Notes: generated by a model not told the origin, from the letters alone. A DNA stretch of 64,000 nucleotides from Laguncularia racemosa (GCA_037954665.1 JBBMOL010000058.1:2892928-2956927), one strand, 5' to 3'; positions 34,107 through 46,299 are shown, counted from the first letter of the stretch. A program made the numbers and translations.

Positions 34107-36068
34107 CCCATTCATCCGGCCCAAAACAATGATACCCCATCTCCCAGCCTGCAGGCCTAGTCCATAGGCCTAAGTCCTTTGCAAGGCTCCACCATTGACT
34201 CGTCAGCTTTGGCCCGGACCTCCCTTCCAATTTCGGCATCTAGCCACATTCCCTCTCAGCTCAATCCCATGTCTTACCGGTCAATCGACTCTTCGTGCTC
34301 CACCGACCCATCTTCGGCTTACGTCACTGCCTCAGAACGGTCTAGACGACCATGTCAACCCCCCGCTTGTCTAGCTGACTATATCTACTACACGGTTGCA
34401 TCACCTCCCTTTTGTCCCACGCCCGTCTCATCCCCCTCCATAGGTACGGTCTATCCGATTGGGAATTTTATCACATAAAATAATTTTTCTCGGTCGCATC
34501 TTGCTTATTTAGCAACACTTGATTTGGACGTTGAGCTCCGTACCTATCGCGAAGCAGTCACGAATGTTCGTTGGCGGGCTGCCATGTCTGATGAGATACG
34601 TGCTCTTGAGGATAATGGGACATGGACCATTAAGCCACTACCACCCGAGAAACGAGCCATTGGGTGTAAGTGGGTCTTTAAGATTAAGAGACGATTCGAT
34701 GGGAGTGTCGAGCGCTACAAAGCTCGGCTTGTAGCCAAGGGATGTACTTAGATCGAAGGACTTGACTTTCATGAGACCTTTGCTCCTATAGCAAAGGTGA
34801 CCACCGTTCGCTATCTCCCCACCGTCTCACTTGCCCATGACTAGGAATTGCATCAGATGGATGTGAACAATGCTTTTCTTCGTGGGGATTTCGACGAAGA
34901 GGTCTAAATGTGTCTTCCGCCTGGTTATTCGTCCACCTTTGCAGACTCGGTTTGCTAGTTACATAAGTCTTTATATGGTTTACGGCAAGCCTCTCGCAAT
35001 TGGTTTGCCAAATTCGCTGTTGCTTTACGTACCTATGGATTTAGTCAATCCCAGGCCGATTATTCTTTGTTCACTTTTCATTGGGGCATTGACATTTTGG
35101 TGGTCTTAGTCTATGTTGATGATCTCATTATTGCTGGCAATAATTCTACTCTTTGTTCAACTTTCAAGACATACCTCAAGACTTGCTTCAAGATCATGGA
35201 TCTTGGGCCTCTGAAGTTCTTCTTGGGCATTGAGATCACTCAGACACGCTCGGGCCTCTTCCTCTCCCAACGAAAGTATACGCTCGAGATACTGGCCGAT
35301 TGTGGGCTCACTGCTACTAGACCCACTGCATTCCCTATGGAACAGCGTCATCAGCTCGTATCGTTGACGGCTCCCTTTATCGCGGACCTTGCCCGTTATT
35401 GTCGACTCGTCGGTCGTCTACTTTATCTCACCATCATGTGCTCGGAGCTTTGCTATTCTGTTCACATGCTCACATAGTTCATGCACGAGCCTCGCGAGAG
35501 TCATTGGGACGTAGCTATCCTTGTACTCCGATATCTTAAGCACAGTCTGGGCCAGGGCATTTTCTATTCTCGACCGACATCTCTGCAGTTGGCAGGGTAT
35601 TGCGACTCTGACTAGGCCAGCTGTTCGACTACACGTCGCTCCACCATGGGATACTTCATCATGCTCAGGGGCTGTCCCATCTTGTGGCAAACAAAGAAGC
35701 AAGCCACCGTATCTCGTTCTTCGGTCGAGGCTGAGTATCGGTCTATGGTCGTTAACACCAGTGAGCTTCTTTGGCTTCGCAGTCTTCTCTCTTCTCTCAG
35801 CGTGACCCATCCAACCGCGATCTAGTTGTATTGTGACAACCAGTCAGCCTTGCTTATCTCGGTAAATCTGGTCTTTCACAAGCATACCAAGCATATCGAA
35901 GTTGACTGCCACTTTATTAGGGAACGGATTCAGTTGGGTGAGCTTTACACTTCCTACTTGCCTACTAAGTTTCAACTTGCCGACATCTTCACAAAGGCTT
36001 TAGGACGTGATCACTTCTATTTTCTTCTTCGCAAGTTGGGCATTCGGGACCTCCATGCTCTAACTTGA
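34107..36068 (+). pseudogene. Copia reverse transcriptase-RNase H of element 2
   Basis: After a Ser/Pro-rich linker, RT begins around 34,524 (YREAVTNVRWRAAM, then GCKWVFKIKRRFDGSVERYK). YVDDLIIAGNN lies at about 35,112-35,144 and carries the catalytic YVDD. RNase H blocks are SRSSVEAEYRSM (about 35,717), LYCDNQSALLIS (about 35,826) and KHIEVDCHFIRERI. Stops occur at 34,749, about 34,842, about 34,905, about 34,956, 35,475, about 35,613 and about 35,823. Integrase and RT-RH share one frame, different from gag. The frame ends at TGA 36,066, next to the purine tract. Confidence 0.93.
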
Positions 36069-36075
36069 GGGGGAG
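36065..36075 (+). other. Polypurine tract of Copia element 2
   Basis: TTGAGGGGGAG lies immediately before the 3' LTR and overlaps the end of the coding frame. Confidence 0.8.
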
Positions 36076-36332
36076 TATTAGGAAATCAAATTGTATTATT
36101 ATGTAATTATGTCGACATTGATTTATTCTAAAAAGGCCCGGATATTAGGAAATCAAATTGTATTATTATGTAATTATGTCGACATCGATTTATTCTAGGA
36201 AGGTCCGGATATTAAGATTCACGAGATAGGAAACTTGTAATTTTTACTCTCATTCACTCTTCTTTATTTATACACCTTATAATTCTATTGACAATAATAC
36301 ATAATTACTTTCCGTTTTTCAGTTTATTCACA
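36076..36332 (+). repeat. 3' LTR of Copia element 2
   Basis: Carries the same ~67-bp tandem duplication as the 5' LTR, with repeat starts near 36,076 and 36,146, plus the 31 bases missing from the 5' copy. It ends TTCACA. Confidence 0.9.
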
Positions 36333-36870
36333 TTATGGTGGGAAAACAATAAAACTTATCTATACGATTCAAGTTTCCGGCCTAAATAGTTACAGGTTTT
36401 TTAGTGTTTTTTTTTCCTCTTATATCCCATCAATTGAGAAAGTTAAGAGCAATCGCTACTATAAGTTGAAACACTAAATCCTTGAAATTTTGCTTTCTTT
36501 GTGTCTTCCCATCCTTATTTTCTTTCTTATTCATCGGGCATGATGTGGATGAAAGCTTCTCCTATACAATCTTGCATTGTGTCCCCTTAAGTTAGGATCA
36601 ATTATGTCCCCCATGATAACACCGGTGGAAAACACTGCCATCTATTTGGAATCATTACAACGTGTAGATGCCCGTGAAACATGGTCATCTTGGTCATTAG
36701 GGAGGGATGGCTTTAATGCACAAGGTTCCTTTTCCTGGCTAGCAGAAGGGGATTTACACTGGGGGAGAAAGAAAAGTAGATAGATGTACATAGCTGAACA
36801 CGTACAAAAAGGAGAAGTGAATAAATAAATAAATGAAAGAGAAAACGATGAAGGCCAAAGCAAAGGGGCT

Positions 36871-36970
36871 TATAATGCCTACACAGTATATACAATAAAG
36901 ATACATAAATAGGTCTACGTTATGATGCCTACATAGTATATACAATAAAGATACATAAATAGGTCCACGT
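36871..36970 (+). repeat. 50-bp tandem duplication
   Basis: Two copies starting 36,871 and 36,921 share GTATATACAATAAAGATACA and AAATAGGT, differing at only a few bases. No coding content. Confidence 0.85.
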
Positions 36971-39900
36971 TCGAAGCTTTTAGTGGTACGACGGTGCATT
37001 AAAAATTGCAGTGCAAAAGTGAGGCAGCCGATCCCAGAAAAACAACCACAATTATAGTGATTGAAATACAGAACATGATAGTAACTACTCAGGGATATGC
37101 GAAACCACCTCATACAATAGCCCTAAAGATGCATACATGAAGCAGGAGGATATCAGTAAACCCGGATCCAATGTATATATACATCAAACTCTTTCTTTAA
37201 AAAAATTAAATCATACTTTTTTTTCTCATACAAAATTTAAAAACTTCAAAATCAAATAGGGGACCATCTTTTGTTATTTTTCAGGTTCCACAACAGTTAA
37301 CTAGTCACGAATCATGACAAAGCCAACGATAACATAAGTTGTGGAGTTGGTGTGTCTTTAATGAAAGCACAAATCAGATTTCACTTCATCAAGTAATAAT
37401 TATTTTGCCCAATCTTATTTGAAAAGTTAACAGAAGAAAAATGTTCAATGAAACAACTATAATTTTTAGTAGTTCTATCGCAAAAATAATTTTCATTTCC
37501 CTTTTTATATACATATATTGTTCTGCAAAACATAAATGTTATATAAATTGCTTTACTAAAGAGTTTAAAAAAGAATAATGAGATAAATACAGGTATTTGA
37601 TATGTAAAAGAAAAAGCTATACTAAGAAAACATCTCAAGGGTACATATATCGTCTAATTTCTCGTTGAGTTATTTTAATTACAAACTTTTCAGATGCTAT
37701 TTGACATTTTAACTAAAACAGATTCTTAATATGTATCTTAAGAAGTCCCTTTCTCAAGAATTTCATATATGATTAAGTTACGACATCAAGATGCCATTAC
37801 GTTGCTTTTAACAGAGAGCATGAGGTTAAGAATCACGCGTATTGCCCCTCCCCTTTTCTTTTTGGCCAAAATGGTTGGATTTACGACTACAAAACAATGT
37901 ATGATTTCAGAGAATGGTGTTATTGTTGACGATGTAATAAGTATCAAAATGCACGATCGGTCAATGGGCTCTTAATTCATTGATAACAATGTTGAGATCC
38001 TGCCAGTTGGCCAAATTGATGCTCTAAATTGCATCGAGAGCCAACAGAGGTGAGATTAGAAAGCAAAATTAAGCAATTTGGAATATATTAAGGAAACCCT
38101 AAATGTGTATTTTCTTAAAACAAACGATTTCCTTAATCAAGATAACAAACAGGTTATATAGAATTGCTTACATTTTAGACTTAGAAAGGAACAAGACTTG
38201 AGGGTGGGGCAGTCTGCAAAACAAAAACAAAAAAAAATTACAAAAATTCTGAGAGATTTCTGACCCACCTGGATGGGATGGAATAGGGCTGGTTTTGTCC
38301 TACACTGGGTCATCTCCCTCATTCAATGCCGGGTATACCCAGATTATTGCTAAGGTATCCCAAACTGCAATTTCTAGCTAAACCCCAGTTGCCCATTTCC
38401 CTATCTCCCAACTCTCTATATCCTTCTTTTTTATATTTTCTTTGCCCTAATTTTTGTCTTCACTCACTAGTCACTACCATCCCCCATTCTTCCATTTTCT
38501 TTCATTGTTTCATACTCACTGTTTCACTTTGTTACTTGTAGCTACTTTCCTTCCTCTTTTAGTTACTTTTTAGCCATTTATGTGCAACATTATCACCTTG
38601 GGTAGATAAATGAGCTGTTAGAAGGCATAGTGTATGGACCATATGAATCATATGGACCATGTGGGAGAGAGTGCTACCAATAACAAATACATACACCATG
38701 TAGGATTCCAAAGTAAAAAATAAATGGGAGTTAAAACAGACTGGCATTGTTGGCTTATCCACATGCCAAGTTTCCCTATGAAAAGAAGAGTTCATTAGAC
38801 GTTAAAATAGGCATTTAAGATATGAGTGGGCAAGAAAGAACCGGGGACACTTCCTAGCTTCTTCCATATTTTAGGTCTTTTATCCCCCATATACATCTCA
38901 TGTGCTCATTTTTAACCTAATTAGACATAAGTATGCAAAGTATCCATAAACTAAAATGCAGGTGTACAAAGCAAAAATTGGTAAAAATGATAATATGTTT
39001 TTTTTTTTTCATGAAATTAACCCTAAAAGGAACAAAAATATTTCATCAAGTTTACCATATTTGAGGCTTACGATATATAGTATGCATAATCTGCATTGAT
39101 TAACCTCAAATCATACCCAAAAAGATGATTCAGAAAAGAAAAGTAAACACAAACAGAACCAAATTACATGTATTATTTTACACTGAGTAGATTCTCTCAT
39201 TTTCACATGGACAGAAGCATTGATGTGATATTGGATTGAATGAATGTTATTAATGGGCTAATCAATTGGATTTCATCAATTACCAAAATTAGAGGTCCCC
39301 CCACTACATGTGTTGTCCTTTTCTCTATGTGAGTGAATAGCTATATGGGTTGTCTTCGTACTTCCATGAGGGTATGTGGGCACCTAGGCCTACAAATTGT
39401 TGCCGGTACCACTTATATAACTTAGAAATAAGATATATTACCGACCTTCCTCTCACCTTCTAGCCTTTATTTCAAGATGGAATTGATCTTTTGCATTCAA
39501 ATCTGTTGCGAAAGAAAAATAAATTAATATATAAACACTATATTTATTATCTATTGGGGCTCACTCAGTAACCAGCTACCGCAAATAAAAACCCTAATTT
39601 ATGCATCTTTATTTTTCGCTTATTTCGTTTGAACTATTTGTAATGCGCAAGACTTATTAATCTTTTTTTTTTTTTTTTTTTTTGTAAAGTACTGATTCTG
39701 ATTCACTTAATATTAGTTTCTATAACTGTGGATGCAATGTGAATGATCGAGAGAATTTCATTATAGGATACTTTTGATAATAATCTGCTTGATAATACGA
39801 GTAATATTATACATTATGTGTTCATGATGTAGAAGGCTACTTGCATAAATACATGATCCTGCAGTCATCAAATAAGTCAAAAGCACCTTTTCTCATTTAA

Positions 39901-40062
39901 GAAAAAAAAAAAAAAAAGAACCCTATGAAAATCCTCAAAAATATTATGTGGAGAAACCGTCAAAAACATTGGTTTTCCTTCTTTCCACATTTTCTCCTTG
40001 TTTTTTACAAGTTCTTGGACGATATCCAGGTAAGGGTAAATTTTATAGATTCTTTCCCAGAG

Positions 40063-40220
40063 CTATTTGATCATTTAAGGAATACCACATTCTTAATTTT
40101 TAAAGTACCCAACAAGTTGTGGCTATGATACTAATTAATAACTATTTGATCATTTAAGGAATACCACATTCTTAATTTTTAAAGGGCCCAAAAAGTTGTG
40201 CCTACGATACTAATTAATAA
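40063..40220 (+). repeat. 79-bp tandem duplication
   Basis: Copy one starts at 40,063 and copy two at 40,142, beginning CTATTTGATCATTTAAGG and ending at ACTAATTAATAA. Only a handful of substitutions lie between them, so the duplication is fairly recent. Confidence 0.88.
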
Positions 40221-41899
40221 ACTTACAAAAAGAAACTTTTTTGTATTTTCATGGATAATTATAAACTTTACGAAAGAAAAGGTACATGGAATCATGCAAA
40301 AATTTCTTTTTATTTATTTATTATTATTACTTTCTTTTTTATTGTTAACAGGGTGTCCATAAACACCATTAATATTTTCTTGTTTAGGATACTTGCGAAC
40401 ATCTAATACAATTTACTCTATCGCTACCAACATAAGTTTTAAAATCATTTTGATCGTGTGATGTTATATATATATATATATAGTTTAGCATGTAATTTGA
40501 CATGATGGTTTTCAATCAATCCCTTAACTGCCTTGGACAAGAATATAAATACAAAAGGTTTATAGGAGATATTAAGAAGAGCTCTCTCGATAAAATGGAT
40601 AAATTAGTTTTCAGATAAATATAAACTTAGCAATGAATGTATTGATGAGACATAAATAAAAAGAAAAAACTTGGATGTCCAATAATTGATGAGACATGTG
40701 ATATTTTATGAAAATAACCAAATGAGACCATGGAGTTGTGTAATTATATGACACAATGCTGTCTATTGAAAACATAAATGAATAGAAAAAAAAAAAAAAA
40801 AAGAAGGACCAATTATTGGTAGTAACTAATAAATTCACAACCTAGCTAGGGTAGGGCATGGGTAGAAAGAGGAGAAAGGTTGTTTGTTTTGATACTTTTT
40901 TCCACTAAAATTTTGAACAGTTTTCCTTGGGAAAGAAGGATGGTATTATTCATTGTACTGAATGGTACTATTTTGCCGATGAATCACCCACCAAACATTA
41001 CATGATATTTAATTGCAAATTGTTGCCTTGTTTGAAATCCAAAACATGAAGGACATATTCTTATGTAGTGGTGCGGCTCATAAAGCATTGCGCGGCTTCT
41101 CCATGTGAATATTGCAGGGCTTGCTAAAGTGAAATACTGAAAAGGATAGTAGGCTTATTGTCATTTTCCCATTAACTATAAATATGGTGCCACTCTAATG
41201 TGTCAGTAAGGGGGTTGACAATAATAAGGTCTCAACTGACATGATTTTTCTGACACAACAATGTTAGCCTCTAAATATATTAAACTCGTATTTGCATTTC
41301 CTTTTTCTTTTGTATAAAATTCTGTTGTGTTGTACTGAATACTAGCTATTTCCACAATGTCATATCGTTTCCTTCTTCTTCTTTTTTTCCCCTTGTCGAC
41401 ATGGTTAAGAGGCTATCTTGTGCTGATGGGCCCCTTTCATGGTACTATCTTTTCGATGGGTTTCGCGTTTATTAGGTGAATGAAGTTAAACCAGACTGGA
41501 CTATCGGATGGGACTCCTACAGTGGAATGCATCATTCAGCCCATCTTATCTGTAGTTAGGCTATTGATAAATAATAAAAGGGCTCCACTAGGAATGGAAC
41601 TGCAGCCCGAGCCCAGCAGCGTCCCTACTAATGAAATTGGCTTTCCCATGGTTTTTTTTTTTTTTTTAATTACTATTATTATTCCCATAGCTAGGAACTA
41701 AATTTCCATGCTTCTTTGCCCATGGTTACATTCTAGAGAAAGGCAACATGGGAATCTTTGGTACCTGAGAAATAAGCACCAACTAACTGCGTCGACAATT
41801 GCAGTAATATACAGGATACAAGCATTATCTCGAACAAATAGACATAAAACATCTACTGATGGCTTCTTAAGTCAAATCCCAAGGCTTAAACTTGGATAA

Positions 41900-42946
41900 G
41901 TGATGTGCTCAAAACCAAGATTAAGTACATGCAAAACCAATTTGAAAGACAATTAAACAATGTCAATCAAACTAGTTTCAATCATATGAACAATGGTGTC
42001 AAATCCTCAAAGTTTATGACCGATTCTTCAACTAAGATGTGAATCAAGAATGAATCCAAGTATGAGGATGCTCTGATACCAAAAGATGATGTGCTCATAA
42101 TCAAGCCCAAGTACATGCAAATGAATCAAAGAAACAATCCTAAATCACACATATGAACCGATTCAATTGGACTAGGAAATTGCATGAACCCTAATGGAAT
42201 TTTGATGAAATGCAAAGGTCCAAAGATGCAATCAACAATCCAACAAGGTTAATCTTCACCAAATAACAATATGACAAGTGAAATAGACGTGAATTACACC
42301 GAGATGACTAGATCTAATGCCATGATTTACCCTCTTCCAACAATAACCATTCACGTCACAAATGATTCAAATATTGATGATGATAACAAATACTAAAAAC
42401 CTTTCAATCTGATAACATGATAATTGATCACAATTGCAATAAAAAATCTGACCAAGAACATCCAAATCAACTCTAAATATGACTCACTAGTGATGAAAAG
42501 AAAACACAACAAAGAAAAATTGATATTACTCACAATTGCACTTTGTTGCACTCGCCACAATTTCAACTCTTGGAAATTGAAATTGATAAGAGAAATTGGA
42601 TCTAGGGAAATCCTAAGCCCTCTCATGAAAATTTGAAGTGTATTATGAAAATTTTGGCCTCCTCAAACCCTACTTTAAGCAAGTATTTATACTTGCTCCT
42701 TTTAGGGTTAGAAAATTACAAATATGCCACTTTTAAGGTGGCCGGTCCTAAATGGAAATTGCAATCAAAATGAAAGTGTCCCAAAAGAAAATACAATTTA
42801 AAATGGTCCAAATAACAATTACAAAATAAAAGAAAATAGTCTTCATCATGTGAGCTCTTCCATAGGATTCGTTGGCCCAACTCATCGCCGGTTCAAGTCG
42901 GTCCATAGATAACCCACAAGCTAAGTTTGGGTGAGTTTGTCCATCA
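41900..42946 (-). mobile_element. Collapsed minus-strand LTR retrotransposon (LTR-PBS-partial LTR)
   Basis: On the minus strand an LTR of about 860 bp runs from 42,946 (TGATGGACAAAC) to 42,087 (GAGCACATCA). It has perfect TGATG/CATCA ends and a TATAAATA box near 42,690. Four to five bases later comes the PBS TGGTATCAGAGC (plus 42,070-42,081). Only about 90 bases of leader follow before the LTR end appears again: plus 41,900-41,990 resembles plus 42,087-42,180, including AAGTACATGCAAA. The interior and most of the second LTR therefore appear deleted. No gag or pol is left. ATAAG at 41,895-41,899 and 42,961-42,965 is probably coincidental. Confidence 0.72.
42070..42081 (-). other. Primer binding site of the collapsed element
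   Basis: GCTCTGATACCA on plus is TGGTATCAGAGC on minus, directly after the LTR end at 42,087. It sets the element's orientation. Confidence 0.85.
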
Positions 42947-43119
42947 CCTTATAAAATATGATAAGTGTGCCTGTTGGAATATATAATACATAAATAAAAT
43001 AAAAGAGTTAGTAAACGAATAATTTTATGGTCGATTTGCTCAAAATGGGCCCTTATCGCCAAGATTTGAAATCTTTGGCTCTTGCCTTAATGATAGGTCT
43101 TGATGGATTTTGATTCCTA

Positions 43120-43965
43120 TCAATAAGTAGTGAAACTCTTAAGATGGAGTAATTAAGGGTAGAGAAAATCTTAGATAGAGCAGTGAAATATACAGAGATT
43201 AGAAAGAACATCAATAGCAAAAGCATTCTACTATGCCACCACTAGCATTAAGATTGAAACTACACAATGAATTAAATTAAATACCTTAGTAGTCTAAGCC
43301 GTAAACAATAGTTATTAGGAACTATGTGTATACACCCATTCATTTATGTAGATGATATGTTGATATTCCACCTGGTTTACATTTAAAAGAATGAAACTCA
43401 AAGCAACAAATAGGGCTACATAAGTAGTGGAGCATGTGATTAAACTCGATGGATAGTGAAGAACTTTATAAGGTGAGACATGATGCGAATTCTCTTGAAA
43501 GAGAATTATGCCTTCAAGAACGTAGACATAGGTAGTGCATGGCTATCATTAGCTTGTGTGATAAGGTAGTAGCCTAAGTTCCATAGCAATCACAAACCTC
43601 ATGCTCAGTTATCACCATTAAGTTTAGAACCCCAACTGCTAGTGATAAGCCTAAGGAAGGTAAGGATGACATTAAGTCATCATGCCCCCTACTCCAAAAA
43701 CTTTCCTCAATTTAAATTATAGGCTGCAACTCGCTCAAATGAAGCTAGAATTACTAGTGATCACAAATCAATAGTGAATTCTTCGTCGAGCTATGTACAC
43801 ACCACCTATCACACTATAGGAGTTAGCTATGCTCAAAGATGTTAACTTAATTGCATGAAGTGGTGCCTAATTAATGGTTAAAGTGAAGTCGTAACAAGGT
43901 ATTTGTATTGAAAAGATGTGGCTAGATCACCTCCCATTCAAGGAGAGCTAGTGATTATTAAAGTT
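43120..43965 (+). pseudogene. rrn16: Plastid 16S rRNA gene fragment (nuclear plastid DNA), decayed
   Basis: The sequence follows the 3' 55-60% of plastid 16S rRNA in order: GCAGTGAAATATACAGAGAT (about 43,180), CCTTAGTAGTCTAAGCCGTA (about 43,283), GAATGAAACTCAAAG (about 43,389), GGAGCATGTGATTAAACTCG (about 43,430), GGTAGTGCATGGCTATC (about 43,531), GGATGACATTAAGTCATCAT (about 43,664), GTACACACCACC (about 43,795) and GAAGTCGTAACAAGGTA (about 43,886). It ends with the anti-Shine-Dalgarno end GGCTAGATCACCTCC and a few bases like the 16S-trnI spacer (GGAGAGCTAGTG). About 60 bases near 43,695 are deleted, and most differences are C/G to T/A. It is not transcribed as rRNA in any expected context. 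Similarity may reach back to about 43,050. Confidence 0.93.
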
Positions 43966-43999
43966 GATACAACATTTTGGGCTTGGATCCCTAAGACCC

Positions 44000-44435
44000 A
44001 TTCAACCCACTTATACTCCCGTTCAAGCTCCACTTTCACATATTAACTTGATTCCACACAAAATTACTTGAGTCCAATTTTACATTTAAAGTTCTTGACT
44101 TCCTCCAACTCAAATCTCTACGCTTATCCCCATAATGGATAAGCACAAAAGAATGATACAAATAAGAAAAGGAGCTGGTCAAAGATACACCCCTGCTATA
44201 TTAAGAGAAAATTTTCGAGAATTAATGTACTTTTCAAATTAGGATCATCCATAACCCCTATAAATAGAAGATAAAGACTACTAGGTAAAGAACTTTTGAA
44301 TCCTTAATACTCTCATACTCCTATAGCCTCTTCATTCTTTGATTGTACTGACTTAGGCATCGAAGTGGCCATGTCGAAACAAACTCCAACTCCCCTCATA
44401 GCTTAATTTATTTCTATTTTGCAAGTGATCCAACC
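44000..44435 (+). repeat. Probable 5' LTR remnant of the Tat-type Gypsy element
   Basis: Contains TATAAATA at 44,259-44,266 and CTGACTTAGGCATCGAAGTG near 44,349, a phrase I know from Tat-type Gypsy LTRs just downstream of the transcription start. The left limit is unknown; the right limit is near TTTTGCAAG (about 44,418). I could not find a matching 3' LTR. Confidence 0.5.
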
Positions 44436-44979
44436 ACCTTTCAAAAACTCAACATATCATTTGGTTTCATCTTCACGATCTTACTCACGAGAAAACACAT
44501 CGCACATTGCTCCAAAACATTCAAATCTAAAGAAACTATGGATTTTTTGGTAGTGGATTAAACCATCCAAGCCATAATGTCCTAGCAATAACCTCAGGCT
44601 ACAAATGCAAGCTCCCAACAAATTGAAGCCTAACATTTCCTAGATCTAGAAAACTTTTACAAAACGCTAGTAACCTAAAACAAGTTTATACACAACAATA
44701 ACGGAAAGCTCTAAGCCTGAGTAGTAGAATTGGAGTAGCTCAATAATATGCTAGAATTGGAGAATGTATCCACACATTCTCTAGAACCACCACGTAACAA
44801 TATTGCACCACTACTGCCAGCATCAATTCAATAGGTAACTCAGTAAGCTAGGTTCGTAGAAAACCACAACCTCACTCTTGCTGATCTAATCCTACTTATG
44901 ACATCTCAAGGAAGAGCACATTCCCATGTTTCTTTGCTAGTTGCATTACGTAGCTATAATGGCAATCCTACTCGAAACA

Positions 44980-46055
44980 ACACCTTTAAGCCATTAGATG
45001 CCCTGTATACAGGCTAATAGATAGGTCGATAATATGGACATCGACTAAATCGATGACTACATCAAGAGGCTCTCCGACTTAAAAAAGAGTAAGAAAGTAG
45101 ATCTATCTACTCGATTTTCAATAAATCAAACCCCATTCACTCAAGCAATCCAAGATGAGGTGTTACCTCCAAACATCATACATATGATAGGACTATAAAC
45201 CTAGATGATCATTGATGCCATTTTAGAACAACGATAAACCTGTATAGCCTCAACGATGTAGTCGCTTGCAAAGCTTTCTTAAGCACCCTACGTAAGGCTG
45301 CTCATATGTGGTATCACAATTTACCATAACACTCCATCTCTTCATTCAATGAATTGGCTAGCTAGCTCTAATAACACTTTTTAGCTAACAAGCCCCATGT
45401 AAAGGACTCATTAACCCTGAATCTAATTAAGTAGAGTCATGATGAACTAATTAAGGATTAGCTTGCTTGGTTCATCATTATAATTTTAGAGATCCCCAAT
45501 GTCGATAAAGTTATTGCCCTTGATGTTATCATTCTAGGTGTCATGCTTGCTAGAGATTTCTTTAAATCCCTAACGAAGAACAAGCCTAATAGCTTTAAAG
45601 AGTTTAGGGAAAAAGTGAGTAAGTACATCTAGCAAAAGGACTTGATCTTTAGTAGGAGGTAGTTGGACCAGAGAAGGTCAGATAAGAAGAAGGATAATAA
45701 GGGATCTATCAAAGATTGCTTAGCCCAAAGCAGGGTGAAGGGTCCTCATGAGATAATGGTGCAAGAGATAGGAAATGTGCCATCCCTAAGTTTCACAACA
45801 TACACTCCACTAAAACAGTTAGTGGGAGATATTTTCATAGAGGTTTGCAACACGGGCGTCCTGTCTAAACCAACAAGAATACAGGGTAATCTAAATAAGA
45901 AAAACTCTAACAAATATTATGACTTCTACAGAGATAGGGGTCATAATACAGATGAGTGCTATCAGCTGAAAAATTCTCTCAAACATCTTGTCCAATGCGA
46001 CTATCTTTGGGATTATATTGCTAACCCTAACAATTTCATTGAACGACTTACTTAG
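44980..46055 (+). pseudogene. Tat-type gag
   Basis: Pieces in three frames follow the family: a WYNNLP..SISSFNELA-like region near 45,310-45,360, VIALDVIILGVMLARDFFKS near 45,510-45,570, then an open stretch at 45,663-46,055 with KGPHEIMVQEIG and YYDFYRDRGHNTDECYQLKN. The usual first Cys of the CxFHxxxGH..C motif is Tyr. It would form the element's particle; it is not translatable. Confidence 0.8.
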
Positions 46056-46299
46056 TGATGGTAGGAAGAGTAAGGTCACAATGAGCCATGAGAGGGAAAT
46101 ATAAAGATTGTCTTAATAGAGCCTCCAATGGTTTCATTAATATCATTGTTAGGGGCTCCCAATGAGGAGGCTAGCCTAATTAACTAGTAAGTGATGAGCC
46201 TATACGATAAGAAACCGAGATTGGATACATTTGTATATGTGTCCTTTTCGGATGAAGACCTTAAGGAGGTTCAAATCCCCTATGAGGATGCCCTGGTGA

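Larger units (their letters stand above)
31156..36332 (+). mobile_element. Ty1/Copia LTR retrotransposon 2, complete layout, inactive
   Basis: LTRs of 226 and 257 bp flank a tRNA-Met-type PBS (one mismatch), gag, protease, integrase, RT and RNase H, and a TTGAGGGGGAG purine tract. The base-quintets next to the LTRs, TTATA (31,151-31,155) and TTATG (36,333-36,337), agree at four of five positions and may be a decayed target duplication. The LTRs start TATTAGG rather than TG. More than a dozen in-frame stops and one net frameshift near 33,000-33,100 make it non-coding. It is GC-richer than its surroundings and is a different family from Copia element 1. Confidence 0.93.
36338..41899. other. Unassigned intergenic region
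   Basis: 5.5 kb in which I recognise no gene or transposon. Local features are a 50-bp tandem duplication at 36,871-36,970, a pyrimidine-rich stretch at 38,380-38,560, poly-T at 39,664-39,683, poly-A at 40,785-40,802 and a 79-bp tandem duplication at 40,063-40,220. Short open frames such as 38,326-38,541 and 41,480-41,701 resemble nothing I know. This is the longest stretch without visible element structure and the likeliest place for unique sequence. Confidence 0.5.

Noticed and set aside
35418..35810. A 130-codon open frame on -
   Set aside because: Antisense of the RNase H region of Copia element 2.
38326..38541. A possible small protein gene at a pyrimidine-rich 5' UTR-like stretch
   Set aside because: The 71-codon frame has low-complexity hydrophobic content, no homology I recognise and no splice or downstream coding signal.
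38640..38662. A short palindrome CCATATGAATCATATGG as a microRNA hairpin
   Set aside because: The arms are only 7 bases long and the surrounding sequence does not extend the stem; no known plant microRNA sequence was seen.
41895..42965. ATAAG repeats as the target duplication of the collapsed LTR element
   Set aside because: The right copy lies 15 bases beyond the LTR end defined by the TGATG/CATCA termini, so the match is probably chance.
43886..43935. A functional nuclear or organellar rRNA gene end
   Set aside because: The 16S-like sequence is incomplete, has an internal deletion and scattered transitions in conserved helices, and lies between retrotransposon remnants, so it is a pseudogene fragment.
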